33,834 nucleotides of DNA from a virus. Positions 17,825 through 25,310 of this stretch are shown piece by piece (position 1 is the stretch's first letter; each line of letters begins with the position of its first letter). The notes under the pieces are model-generated. The model had not been told where the DNA came from, searched no databases, and worked only from the letters and a program-made list of their open reading frames with translations. Location: positions 1 to 33,834 of IMG/VR virus record IMGVR_UViG_3300017751_000092. One strand, written 5' to 3'. Both the position numbers and the translations under genes were made by a program.

Positions 17825-19165
17825 CTAAGTTCTCCTAGATCTAGCCTCTCGTAAAATTACCTCTACTGGTGTGAACGCTATAGGTCTATAAGTAGAGGTT
17901 CCTCCTGTCATACCTAAAAGTTCATCGTCCTCCTCAGTCCTTCCTACTGTTCCTTTTGACCCTCTAGCGCCACTACTACCACTACTACCAGCGGCCTTTT
18001 GGCCTGCTTCAAGGGTGTCTTTTAGCACCTCCCTTTTCTGCATATTCCTATCCAATTCCGCTTTCTTGGTCGCTGGTGTAGTAATATTGGGTTGGCCTGC
18101 CCTTATCTGGGCTGCTTGTAATAGTAAAGCTCTCCTGACAGCGGGGTCTTTTATCCTTCTGGCCTCTCTCTCTATTTGATTAGCCTTACGGCGTTCGACA
18201 CCTTCTAAAGGCTTGCTATCTTCCAATAAAGGGGAGGTTGGTTTGCCCTCGTTGAAAGCCTCTTTAAACTTGGGGTCTTGGCGTGCTGCTAACCCTTTTA
18301 ATCCTTGTCCGGTCTCCTGAAAGTATTTGACCCTCTCAATGGCTTCTTCTTGTGTCGTGGCAGCAGGCAACGCACTGAACCCGTCTTTTCCCTTTGTAGG
18401 TAAATAATCAAAAAAGCTTTGAGGAGGTTCAGTTTTCGCGGTAGCAGTAGTAGTAGACCCATCCGCTGGAGGTTCTGTTGGAGGTTCTGCTGGTGTAGTC
18501 GTCGGAGCAGTTGTTTGAGTAGTCGTCGGAGCAGTTGTTTGAGTAGTCGTCGGAGCGGTTGTTTGAGTAGTCGGCTGGCCTACAGTTCCTGCCTTGCCTA
18601 TTGCACCTATAGGACCTGATGCGCCTGTAGGGTCAGGGATATTGCTAGAAGTTGTTGTTGGGTCAGTCGTGACGCTTGAAGAAAATGTGGTTGTATCACC
18701 CATACCAGTTCTTCCGATATTCGAAGGCCCACCAGATAAACTACGTGGTGCGAAGTAATCACTACTACCGACTGCCGGAGAATTTGAGTCATCCATGCCA
18801 GTTCTTCCGATATTCGAAGGTCCGTCAGATAAACTACGTGGTGCGAAGTAATCGCTACTACCGACTGCCGGAGAACTTGAGTCATCCATGCCAGTTCTTC
18901 CGATATTCGAAGGCCCACCAGATAGACTACGTGGTGCGAAGTAAGCGTCGCTACCGACTGCCGGAGAATTTGAGTCATCCATGCCAGTTCTTCCGATTTT
19001 TGAAGGCCCACCAGATAGATTACGTGGTGCGAAGTAAGCGTCGCTACCGACCGCTGCGGGGTCCCCACTAGATCCTTTGTTACCTCTAGCGCCCTTCAAG
19101 GCTCCTGCCTTAGAGGGTCTCGAATCGGGAGACTTGTTTTTTTCCTTGTCGTCTTTTTTAGCCAT
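17825..19165 (-). CDS. Repeat-rich low-complexity protein, probably structural
   Basis: A 446-residue protein starting MAKKDDKEKNK. Residues 38-157 hold four copies of a 31-residue unit of the type SDYFAPRSLSGGPSNIGR, followed by a Ser/Thr-rich region with GxxG triplets (GPIGAIGKAGTVG, near 180-195). A threonine-rich tract of QTTAPTTT units spans about 200-235. The C-terminal 200 residues are more ordinary and charged, ending with a Gly/Ser-rich SSGSSGARGSKG segment and a basic tail. It looks like a flexible virion protein or decoration/linker. It lies between the small basic protein gene and the 354-residue gene with gaps of 1-2 bases. No enzyme motif is seen. Confidence 0.65.
   Translation of the reverse strand: MAKKDDKEKNKSPDSRPSKAGALKGARGNKGSSGDPAAVGSDAYFAPRNLSGGPSKIGRTGMDDSNSPAVGSDAYFAPRSLSGGPSNIGRTGMDDSSSPAVGSSDYFAPRSLSDGPSNIGRTGMDDSNSPAVGSSDYFAPRSLSGGPSNIGRTGMGDTTTFSSSVTTDPTTTSSNIPDPTGASGPIGAIGKAGTVGQPTTQTTAPTTTQTTAPTTTQTTAPTTTPAEPPTEPPADGSTTTATAKTEPPQSFFDYLPTKGKDGFSALPAATTQEEAIERVKYFQETGQGLKGLAARQDPKFKEAFNEGKPTSPLLEDSKPLEGVERRKANQIEREARRIKDPAVRRALLLQAAQIRAGQPNITTPATKKAELDRNMQKREVLKDTLEAGQKAAGSSGSSGARGSKGTVGRTEEDDELLGMTGGTSTYRPIAFTPVEVILREARSRRT
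18495..18566 (-). repeat. 24-bp tandem repeat, three copies
   Basis: The unit GTAGTCGTCGGAGCAGTTGT plus four further bases is repeated three times, the last with one base change. It encodes QTTAPTTT on the minus strand and so preserves the reading frame of the low-complexity protein. Confidence 0.85.
18695..19054 (-). repeat. 93-bp in-frame tandem repeat, four copies
   Basis: Four near-identical 93-base units (the last slightly short) encode a 31-residue motif with the core FAPRxLSGGPSxIGRTGM. Copies differ at a few positions, for instance Ser-Asp-Tyr versus Asp-Ala-Tyr near the start and Lys versus Asn before IGR. Because 93 is a multiple of three, both antisense and shifted frames stay open, giving false reading frames. 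Confidence 0.92.
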
Positions 19166-19167
19166 TT

Positions 19168-19461
19168 TTACCAGAGGTGTTTACAAGCCCAGTGTCGGGC
19201 GGTCGTCTTATCTTTCGCGGTCTTACAGTTGTGGCGAGCGCGGAAGTTAGCACGACGTTTAGGGTTCTTATGTTTGGTGAAATCACTGTAGTCGCGGTGT
19301 CCGTAAGAGACTTTTTTTATTTTATCCCCTTCTTTACCGAGGACGACGAACTTCTTCTTCGACCCTTTTGGAGCCCTTTTAGGCTTATTGAAACCCGCAA
19401 AAGTTTCTCCGTGATACTGTATACGGCCTGAAGGGAGGCGTTTAAAACGAGATTTTGCCAC
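19168..19461 (-). CDS. Small basic phage protein (DUF5754-like)
   Basis: A 97-residue very basic protein when started at the GTG at 19461, which gives VAKSRFKRLPSGRIQYHGE (Met at residue 1). Conserved-looking blocks are FNKPKRAP, KKFVVLGKEGDKIKKVSYG, YSDFTKHK and FRARHNC, ending in a Cys-containing RHWACKHLW. Similar small proteins with a SDFTxHK...RRxNFRARHxC pattern occur widely in marine phages and some large eukaryotic viruses, with no known role. A longer GTG start at 19521 exists, but a sigma70-like promoter at 19472-19500 lies inside that extension. The gene follows terL on the same strand. Confidence 0.7.
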   Translation of the reverse strand: MAKSRFKRLPSGRIQYHGETFAGFNKPKRAPKGSKKKFVVLGKEGDKIKKVSYGHRDYSDFTKHKNPKRRANFRARHNCKTAKDKTTARHWACKHLW

Positions 19462-19471
19462 GACGTGGGCG

Positions 19472-19500
19472 ATATTAGCTCTTCGGCTACATAATGTCAA
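19472..19500 (-). promoter_or_regulatory. sigma70-like promoter TTGACA-N17-TAATAT
   Basis: On the minus strand a perfect TTGACA (19500-19495) is followed by a 17-base spacer and TAATAT (19477-19472). The spacing is ideal and the -10 matches four of six consensus bases. The predicted start, about 7 bases later, is only a few bases from the GTG at 19461, so the transcript would be almost leaderless. It would drive the small basic protein and the structural genes below it independently of terL. Confidence 0.45.
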
Positions 19501-19547
19501 CGCTACGATATTTCCACCCACCCAGAAAAAAAAGTTCGCGCAATAAC

Positions 19548-19582
19548 CTTTGGTGCTGCAATTAGTAATTACAGCACCAAAG
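19548..19582 (-). promoter_or_regulatory. 35-bp near-perfect palindrome downstream of terL
   Basis: CTTTGGTGCTG at 19548-19558 pairs with CAGCACCAAAG at 19572-19582, and the inner bases also pair: 16 of 17 positions are complementary around the centre at 19565. In minus-strand RNA the one mismatch is a G-U pair, so the transcript downstream of terL could form a complete hairpin; a run of T residues follows about 16 bases later. It may be an operator for a dimeric regulator, or a terminator or processing hairpin. Confidence 0.6.
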
Positions 19583-19636
19583 ACTTTAAAGAAAAGTTTT
19601 TATCTATGTAGGGAAATAATTACCGCACCAAAGACT
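19567..19636. repeat. Direct repeat of the palindrome half-site
   Basis: AATTACAGCACCAAAGACT at 19567-19585 recurs as AATTACCGCACCAAAGACT at 19618-19636, with one difference and a 51-base shift. The second copy touches the stop codon of terL. With the inverted arm at 19548-19558 this makes three copies of one element within 90 bases. Confidence 0.8.
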
Positions 19637-21422
19637 AGCTCAACAAAGTCGTATTTGGGTTGTTCAGCGCCCCACTCAAGCTCTTAATTGTAACCTGTTT
19701 CCTGAATCCCGCATCCTTCTCGTCTTTCGGTGGGTCGATGGCCACTAACCCCATACGCTGACGAGCGCAGTCGAGGGCCAGAAACGCAGCATCCGCCAAG
19801 TCGGGTGACCTACCAAACCGTGCCTTGAACTCTATCTTGGATTCAATCTTCACCTTCAGGGAACCAGTTTTCACCATATCGTAGTTTCTGGCACACATCT
19901 CTTGTGCGAGATCAGAGGAGACCCCATATATCTGCCTCGTCCGCATAAGCTCCTTACCTACGAACCAGAGTTCTGATACCCTATTAGTGTATAATTCCTC
20001 TCCAGTAAGCTGGCTGTTCATACTGACCCGCTTGTCCGAAGCCTTACCACCGAACGTCACCCGCATAAAGGAACTCTCCCACTCACCAGCCAACACGTCG
20101 CAGAATGGCGCACCTGCTCCGGTCGAGTCGAGTGCTACGTTATTAGCAGAGATATTCCTCCGTTTGCAGTGGTCGATAATCTGGTGGACGATCTGGTAGG
20201 TGCGGGGAACCGCTTTATTAGTGGCGTCATCATTTAAGTGGATCGCCTCCCCCAATTTGCAGACGTATTGACCGTTTCGGGCGTAGCCGACTTCAGCGGT
20301 ATACATGATCGTCCTATCGCCCCCGTTAGTGAAGGCGGGGTCTATTCCGGCTACCACTGTCGGTTTTTCGGCCCAATCTACATCGCCAAGTGACCCACTC
20401 TTGGCCATCTCTGCCTCTGAATATATTCCGGTGGTCTCATCTGAATCAAAGAAAATGGCGCGGACCATCCTCATATATCCTCTGGACTCCGGCCCTAATA
20501 ACGCTCTATCCTCCTCCAGCTTCTCAGCGGTGGGTAACCAAGGATACTTAACTTCTCCTAACGTAATGTTCGGACTCCGCTCACCATCCAGTCTAATATA
20601 TTTACCACCCCACTTCGTCTTCCATTCGTCAGCGGTTTGTGTGTCAATAGACTCCCAGCCCTTTTTCGGCTCTGACCAGACACCGAAGGCGTCAAACCTA
20701 CTATTCGGGTTAGACATGCCAATCATTTGGAAGAACGGGTTCTTCGATAAGTTAGTCAGGCCAGCCTGCAAGATGCTCTCAGAGAGTTCTGAAAGCTCGT
20801 CTCCGATCATGATCACCCTCTTCTGCTTGATTCCTATGAATTTTCCGATGGCTTCTCTCGTCTTAGATTTTTCCGCTGCGATAAGCGAAAGACCAGCCCT
20901 CTCGATTAGCGTGCCGTTTTCATCTACATAGGCAGCGTTTCCGATTGAGTCCCGTATCTTGATCGGCGCACCATCGATCACGGACAACAAGGACATCACT
21001 GAACCCCATATCCTTTTTCGTGCTTCCCGTAAGGTAGTCGAGGTCATCAGAACCAGTGTGTCGCGTGGCTGAGATAGCCACTGGACAATACCCCACGCCG
21101 CCATTGTGTGAGACTTACCAGACGACGCGGAACCCCCAATCGCTAAATATTTGTTGTTAAGGGCGGCGCGGATCATCTGCTCTGCCCAAGGATGTCGGAC
21201 CATCATTGGCTCCGGTAGGTCGTCGCGGTTCCAGATTTCGTCACAGATTCTCCAGAAGTAATACTCCCTTGCAATAACCTTAGGGTGGTGGGCAAACCCA
21301 TATAATAACGCCGTAATGAGGCTAGTCGTCTTAATAGCTAGACCACCTACGTCCATATCTTTGGTTGTAGGGTTAACCCTCGGCTCAAGAACTTGCTTGC
21401 TTTTGGAGACCCGTTTGCTCAT
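19635..21422 (-). CDS. terL: Terminase large subunit
   Basis: A 595-residue DNA-packaging motor with ATPase and nuclease domains. Walker A is GSASSGKS at 97-104 (Lys103), Walker B is RVIMIGDE with Asp208 and Glu209, and a coupling-type motif MSNPN lies at 236-240. The RNase H-like nuclease half has Asp361 in VAGIDPAF, Asp432 in VALDSTG and the Asp541/Asp544 pair in SPDLADAAF, which would bind the two metal ions that cut concatemeric DNA. Length is usual for the family. The ATG at 21422 is only 15 bases from the divergent start of the candidate small subunit, so the terL promoter must lie inside that neighbour. It is followed by the palindrome region and the structural genes. Confidence 0.95.
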   Translation of the reverse strand: MSKRVSKSKQVLEPRVNPTTKDMDVGGLAIKTTSLITALLYGFAHHPKVIAREYYFWRICDEIWNRDDLPEPMMVRHPWAEQMIRAALNNKYLAIGGSASSGKSHTMAAWGIVQWLSQPRDTLVLMTSTTLREARKRIWGSVMSLLSVIDGAPIKIRDSIGNAAYVDENGTLIERAGLSLIAAEKSKTREAIGKFIGIKQKRVIMIGDELSELSESILQAGLTNLSKNPFFQMIGMSNPNSRFDAFGVWSEPKKGWESIDTQTADEWKTKWGGKYIRLDGERSPNITLGEVKYPWLPTAEKLEEDRALLGPESRGYMRMVRAIFFDSDETTGIYSEAEMAKSGSLGDVDWAEKPTVVAGIDPAFTNGGDRTIMYTAEVGYARNGQYVCKLGEAIHLNDDATNKAVPRTYQIVHQIIDHCKRRNISANNVALDSTGAGAPFCDVLAGEWESSFMRVTFGGKASDKRVSMNSQLTGEELYTNRVSELWFVGKELMRTRQIYGVSSDLAQEMCARNYDMVKTGSLKVKIESKIEFKARFGRSPDLADAAFLALDCARQRMGLVAIDPPKDEKDAGFRKQVTIKSLSGALNNPNTTLLS

Positions 21423-21437
21423 AGTGTCATCACTTTA

Positions 21438-22088
21438 ATGGACTCAGAACCGACTGACAAGAAACTCTTTGATGAACAAATGGAGAAGAACCCCCGTTTC
21501 AAGGAGGCTTACAAGCTTCTGCAACAAGGGCTCTCTAACCAAGGTATAGCCGACCAGATGCGTGTCCATCGAGAGACAGTGAGGACGTGGTTCAAAAAAG
21601 CCAGCCTACCTCCGCGTGTGTTTCGCCCCCTTATGGATGCGGATAACAAGGCGATGGAAGCGGTTGAGAAGCGTCTCGCAGAGGGGGAACACGCTGACGA
21701 TATCTTAAAAGATTATCGCGGTGACGTAGCTAGCGAGATCAGGAGGATCGCCGCAGCTAAAGAGGACGAGGCGTTGGCCGAGATAGCGGACGCCCAAGTA
21801 ACGCCAGCCGACCAATATCAAAGCTATATCGCTAGTGCTAGTATTAAACTACTGAGGGACTCAATAAAGAACCTCAAGGCCCCCCGAACCGTAAGGGAAC
21901 TCTCCGAACTAGACCAACTTATCAGGAGGAACTTAGGTTTGAACGCTAAGGGTGGTGGTTCCTCTAACGGTAAACTCGTCATCGACGTGTCGGTATTAAA
22001 TAATAGTCTAGCCGATAAAGGCAAAGGGGCGGTATCGCGGATGAAAAGTGACGTAGTGGACGTTGAGGTTTTTCCTGAAGAAGATTAA
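21438..22088 (+). CDS. Candidate terminase small subunit (HTH protein)
   Basis: A 216-residue protein with a clear helix-turn-helix at about residues 27-52 (LLQQGLSNQGIADQMRVHRE), then a charged helical middle and a flexible acidic tail. Small terminase subunits have this plan: an N-terminal DNA-recognition HTH, a central oligomerisation helix region and a C-terminal part that contacts the large subunit. Position next to terL supports the call, but here the two genes are divergent rather than in tandem. I chose the ATG at 21438; a longer start at 21393 would run into terL. A transcriptional regulator is the alternative. Confidence 0.6.
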   Translation: MDSEPTDKKLFDEQMEKNPRFKEAYKLLQQGLSNQGIADQMRVHRETVRTWFKKASLPPRVFRPLMDADNKAMEAVEKRLAEGEHADDILKDYRGDVASEIRRIAAAKEDEALAEIADAQVTPADQYQSYIASASIKLLRDSIKNLKAPRTVRELSELDQLIRRNLGLNAKGGGSSNGKLVIDVSVLNNSLADKGKGAVSRMKSDVVDVEVFPEED

Positions 22089-22133
22089 TTTTTTCCTTCA
22101 CATTATTTAATATACCATTAAACCTAGTTAACG

Positions 22134-22364
22134 ATGTTCCACGAACGTGAACCAGAAGTAGGGCCGAGATTTATCACCCGAATAGACGAGGGTGCTGATT
22201 TCCGATTTCCAGTAGATACCGCCGACGGCCTGTGGTATCGAGTGAGAGCGTCAACAGCTCGCGAAGTATTTTACTTACAATCCCTTCCGAAAGGTATAAG
22301 GGTTCTTGTTCCAGCGGAGGGCGACGGCCTACTGATCAGAGGAGATTCAATACCAGTCAAATGA
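22134..22364 (+). CDS. Small hypothetical protein
   Basis: A 76-residue protein with a beta-rich look (alternating hydrophobics, several Gly and Asp), no membrane segment and no recognised motif. It follows a 45-base AT-rich gap that may hold a promoter, although I could not define -35 and -10 boxes. The stop overlaps the next ATG (ATGA), so it is translationally coupled to the nucleotide-modification-type gene. Confidence 0.6.
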   Translation: MFHEREPEVGPRFITRIDEGADFRFPVDTADGLWYRVRASTAREVFYLQSLPKGIRVLVPAEGDGLLIRGDSIPVK

Positions 22365-22759
22365 AACCCGAAACCCTATTCCGTCTCCACGAAGAGACGT
22401 GCGCTAAAACGCTCGACATCATGCGAGCAAAAAACTCCGACTACTGCGGTGGCACTGAGACTGTAGACGCGCTCGCTAATTTCAAGTCAGCTAAATCGTT
22501 AGGACTCCATCCGGTTACCGGACTCCTGTTGAGGATGCAGGATAAACTGATGCGGATTAAATCGTTCGTGAATGATGGCGAGCTAAAAGTCGCTGGCGAG
22601 TCGGTCGATGACGCCTGTGAGGATCTTGTGAATTACTCTATCTTAGCCAAAGCCTTACTCACTGAGGAACGCGAGGAACACTGCGAGACGTGCGACGGGA
22701 CTGTGGACGAGAACTGCGACAATATGTATTGTCCTGAGTATATCCCTACCCAGTTGTAA
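22361..22759 (+). CDS. NMAD1/DUF1599-like nucleotide-metabolism protein
   Basis: A 132-residue all-helical protein with the signature of nucleotide modification associated domain 1 (DUF1599): KNSDY at 24-28, an ANF segment near 39-41, RMQDKLMRI at 58-66 and ESVDDACEDLVNY at 80-92. The acidic residues Glu80, Asp84 and Asp88 resemble the metal-binding helix of MazG-like NTP pyrophosphatases. The family was named for its presence in phage gene sets that make modified nucleotides, so it may act on a modified or normal dNTP. The C-terminal extension has Cys108, Cys111, Cys119 and Cys124, a possible zinc knuckle. A glycosyltransferase gene follows after 13 bases. Confidence 0.8.
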   Translation: MKPETLFRLHEETCAKTLDIMRAKNSDYCGGTETVDALANFKSAKSLGLHPVTGLLLRMQDKLMRIKSFVNDGELKVAGESVDDACEDLVNYSILAKALLTEEREEHCETCDGTVDENCDNMYCPEYIPTQL

Positions 22760-22772
22760 CTCCACCAATACA

Positions 22773-23420
22773 GTGAAGGTAGCCGTCGCTCAGTTATACA
22801 CACCCAATTACGACTCTTGGGCTTCAACCGTTATTGATAATACTAAAAATTATTGCGACACTCACTCGTATCAATTTTTCCATAAAAAGATCCCGTTCCC
22901 GAAAGATAGGCATCCCGCATGGTATAGAATTCCTTTTATCCTCGATTTATTTGAGGAAGAAGATGTAGATTGGGTATTTTGGTCTGATATCGACTCCTTG
23001 ATTATGAACCACTCTATTCGCATAGAGAATTTTCTTAAAGACGATAAGGATTTGGTAATAGCTAGTCAAGGAGAAGGCGGGTATTGTGAGAATTGGTGCG
23101 AACACGTTTTAAATACGGGTCAGTTTTTCATTAAAAATACCGAATGGTCGAGAGAACTTCTTAAACTGTGGTGGGAATGGCCTGAAAACAACCCAAAATA
23201 TTTGTGGGATGTGTGGTGGGATAACGACGCGATGAATGTTTTCTGGAAGAATAACATTCTTGATTTTGATTCCAAAGTAGAAGTTGAGTATTCTACAAGG
23301 AAGTTCAATAGTTTTTACAGCGACTATATTGAAGGAGATTTTATATGCCACTTCACGGGAAATTTATCTTCGGAAGTAAGGGAGGATCTAATCAGTGAAC
23401 ATATCCAAAAATTGAAGTGA
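22773..23420 (+). CDS. GT34-like glycosyltransferase (GMA12/MNN10 type)
   Basis: A 215-residue protein resembling the galactosyl/mannosyltransferase family GT34: an N-terminal TPNYDSWASTVIDNTKNYC segment, a HPAWYRIPF segment, the metal- and nucleotide-sugar-binding WSDIDSLIMN (DxD near residue 70), and later NTGQFFIKN and WDNDAMN segments of the acceptor side. There is no signal peptide, so it acts in the host cytoplasm. It starts at a GTG. Its base composition is visibly more AT-rich than its neighbours, a sign of separate origin. Possible acceptors are a modified DNA base, a virion protein or a host glycan; the preceding NMAD1-like gene makes the first attractive but unproven. Confidence 0.8.
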   Translation: MKVAVAQLYTPNYDSWASTVIDNTKNYCDTHSYQFFHKKIPFPKDRHPAWYRIPFILDLFEEEDVDWVFWSDIDSLIMNHSIRIENFLKDDKDLVIASQGEGGYCENWCEHVLNTGQFFIKNTEWSRELLKLWWEWPENNPKYLWDVWWDNDAMNVFWKNNILDFDSKVEVEYSTRKFNSFYSDYIEGDFICHFTGNLSSEVREDLISEHIQKLK

Positions 23421-23460
23421 GGTTATGTAGCCCCATTTGCAGCGGCAACTTTCTTTAAGT

Positions 23461-23949
23461 ATGATCGTAGGAGTAGACAACGGCCTTGATGGCGGACTAT
23501 GCGCCATATCGAAACACGACGGCAGTCTCATCGATAAAATCCGTATGCCTACTCTCCAGATGTCGAAGAAGAAAGAGATCGACATCCGTAAGGTTCATCA
23601 GTGGATAATGGATCTAAACACCCCCTTTATCTTTGCGGTCGAGGAACCACTCGCGCACGCGAAAAGCAGCCAAGCGATTCGGTCAATGGCGATCTCGTTC
23701 GGCAAGCTAGTCGGCATGGCTGAGTCCCACGAATACGAAAACATAATGCGTGTGTCAGTCCACAAATGGCAGAAAGTCATGCTGGGCAGGGTTCCCAAAG
23801 GTAAGACCAAAGAAGTCGCGTTGGAACTAGCGAATCAGCTAGAGCCATCGGAGAACTGGCTGGCGAACAAACGATGCCGGACGCCGCACGACGGCATGAT
23901 CGATGCCTACCTTATCGCCCGATATATTTGGGGCGGGAAAAAAAGTTGA
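23461..23949 (+). CDS. RuvC-like Holliday junction resolvase
   Basis: A 162-residue protein with the RNase H fold of RuvC. The first strand gives IVGVDNGLDG with Asp6. FAVEEPLAH supplies Glu61 or Glu62, and TPHDGMIDAYLIARY supplies His143, Asp144 and Asp148, the usual acidic set for two-metal cleavage. It would resolve branched DNA before packaging or during recombination. The ATG at 23461 places the catalytic Asp at residue 6, as in relatives; a TTG at 23437 would add eight unlikely residues. It precedes the SF2 helicase and fits the recombination module. Confidence 0.85.
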   Translation: MIVGVDNGLDGGLCAISKHDGSLIDKIRMPTLQMSKKKEIDIRKVHQWIMDLNTPFIFAVEEPLAHAKSSQAIRSMAISFGKLVGMAESHEYENIMRVSVHKWQKVMLGRVPKGKTKEVALELANQLEPSENWLANKRCRTPHDGMIDAYLIARYIWGGKKS

Positions 23950-24004
23950 AATTTTTCTGGACGTATCGCGAACCTTCAATTATTTGTCAATTCATAGACA
24001 ATAA

Positions 24005-25297
24005 ATGAAGACATTATACCCGAAACAACAAGAGGCGTTTGACTTCTTCTTAGCGAAACACAAGTTAGGATTGAACTCACTAGACACTAGCCATGTGGGG
24101 ACTGGTAAGACCGTAGTGGCTGCTCATCTGGCCAAAACTTTGAATAGGCCCGTCGCGGTCTTGTGTCCGAAGGCGGTGATCCCATCATGGGAGCGCGAGC
24201 TTAAAGAGTCTGGCATCGAACCTTTGTTCGTCCTGAACTACGAGAAGATCAGAACGGGCCGAACGGATTACATGTCCAAACGCGGCAAGAAGATCATGAA
24301 GTGGAACTTGCCTAAAAACACATTAGTGTTAGTGGACGAGGTTCATAAATGCAAAGGACCATACACGCAAAACGCGCAGTTGTTAGTGTCGTTAGTGGCC
24401 CAAGGCTACTCGATCCATGCGATGTCCGCGACCGCCGCCGAAGACCCTACTGAGATGCGGCCAATCGGCTACGCATTAGGTCTCCACAATCTTAACAAAG
24501 CAGAGGACGGTGTAAAAAGTTGGTTCGGGTGGATGATGCAATACGGATGCTTCCAGAACGAGTGGAACGCATGGGAGCTTCGCCGTAAAAACAAACTCAG
24601 TGACCTTAATAAGGTCATGTATGGTAAGAATGTTAAACGACTCACGGTTGAGGACTTCCCTGATTCCTTTAAAGCGAACCGTGTATTCGTGGAGCCGATT
24701 GCGTTCGGCACTGCTGCTCAGATCGCGAAGGCGTATAAAGATCTCGACATCACGCCAGAGATCATCACGAATCTTTTGGAGAACGGAACCGTTGAGGACA
24801 GCGATTGGGTTCTGGTCAACCTACTTCGCGCTCGCCAGCTAGCGGAGTCACTTAAGGCCAAAGACATGGCCGACATGGCAAGGGACTACGTAGAGCAGGG
24901 ACACAGTGTCGTGCTGTTCGTCAACTTTACGGAGACCGCTCAGACACTACAGCAGTTGTTGGACTGCCCCGCTATCGTTGGTGGTCAGTCCGCCGAAGAG
25001 CGGCAACAGGTGATCGACGATTTTCAAGACGACAATGAACACGTCATCGTGGTCAATATCGCCGCTGGTGGAACCGGAATCTCGCTGCACGACATCAACG
25101 GTAGTAGGCAGCGGATCTCATTGATTTCTCCTACGTTCAATGTCAAGGATCACCTACAGGCGTTGGGCCGTATCCACCGCAACGGAGCGAAGAGCGACGC
25201 CGTCCAGAAAATTCTGGTTGCCAGCGATTCAATCGAAGAACACGTCATGCGTGTTGTCGAACAGAAGTCAGATAACCTGAACACGCTACATCAATAA
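24005..25297 (+). CDS. SF2 (SNF2-like) DNA helicase/ATPase
   Basis: A 430-residue two-lobed helicase. Motif I is HVGTGKT at 30-36 (Lys35), motif Ia is PKAVIPSW, motif II is DEVH at 111-114, motif III is SAT, motif V is AAGGTGISL and motif VI is GRIHRNG at 388-394 with Arg392. The order and the C-terminal lobe are those of SNF2-like phage helicases, probably used in branch migration or replication restart together with the neighbouring resolvase. It is short for a SNF2 protein but typical for phage versions. The gap before it (55 bases) holds TTGTC...GACAA around 23980-24000, a weak inverted repeat with no clear promoter. Confidence 0.9.
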   Translation: MKTLYPKQQEAFDFFLAKHKLGLNSLDTSHVGTGKTVVAAHLAKTLNRPVAVLCPKAVIPSWERELKESGIEPLFVLNYEKIRTGRTDYMSKRGKKIMKWNLPKNTLVLVDEVHKCKGPYTQNAQLLVSLVAQGYSIHAMSATAAEDPTEMRPIGYALGLHNLNKAEDGVKSWFGWMMQYGCFQNEWNAWELRRKNKLSDLNKVMYGKNVKRLTVEDFPDSFKANRVFVEPIAFGTAAQIAKAYKDLDITPEIITNLLENGTVEDSDWVLVNLLRARQLAESLKAKDMADMARDYVEQGHSVVLFVNFTETAQTLQQLLDCPAIVGGQSAEERQQVIDDFQDDNEHVIVVNIAAGGTGISLHDINGSRQRISLISPTFNVKDHLQALGRIHRNGAKSDAVQKILVASDSIEEHVMRVVEQKSDNLNTLHQ

Positions 25298-25310
25298 CCA
25301 ACAACAGATC

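Noticed and set aside
18695-19054. Spaced repeats considered as a CRISPR array
   Set aside because: The units are contiguous coding repeats of 93 bases with no unique spacers, and no cas genes are present; the Cas4-like nuclease is a DUF2800 phage protein.
18607-19071. Long open frames on both strands over the repeat-rich gene
   Set aside because: The 93-base unit is a multiple of three, so any frame without a stop in one unit stays open in all; the products are repeats of unnatural composition.
22794-22802. TTATACACA, a match to the DnaA-box pattern TTATNCACA
   Set aside because: Only one was noticed, inside the glycosyltransferase gene, and about one such match is expected by chance in a window of this size; an origin would need a cluster.
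23437-23460. Longer TTG start for the RuvC-like gene
   Set aside because: The added residues precede the first conserved beta strand, while the ATG at 23461 gives the usual family N-terminus.
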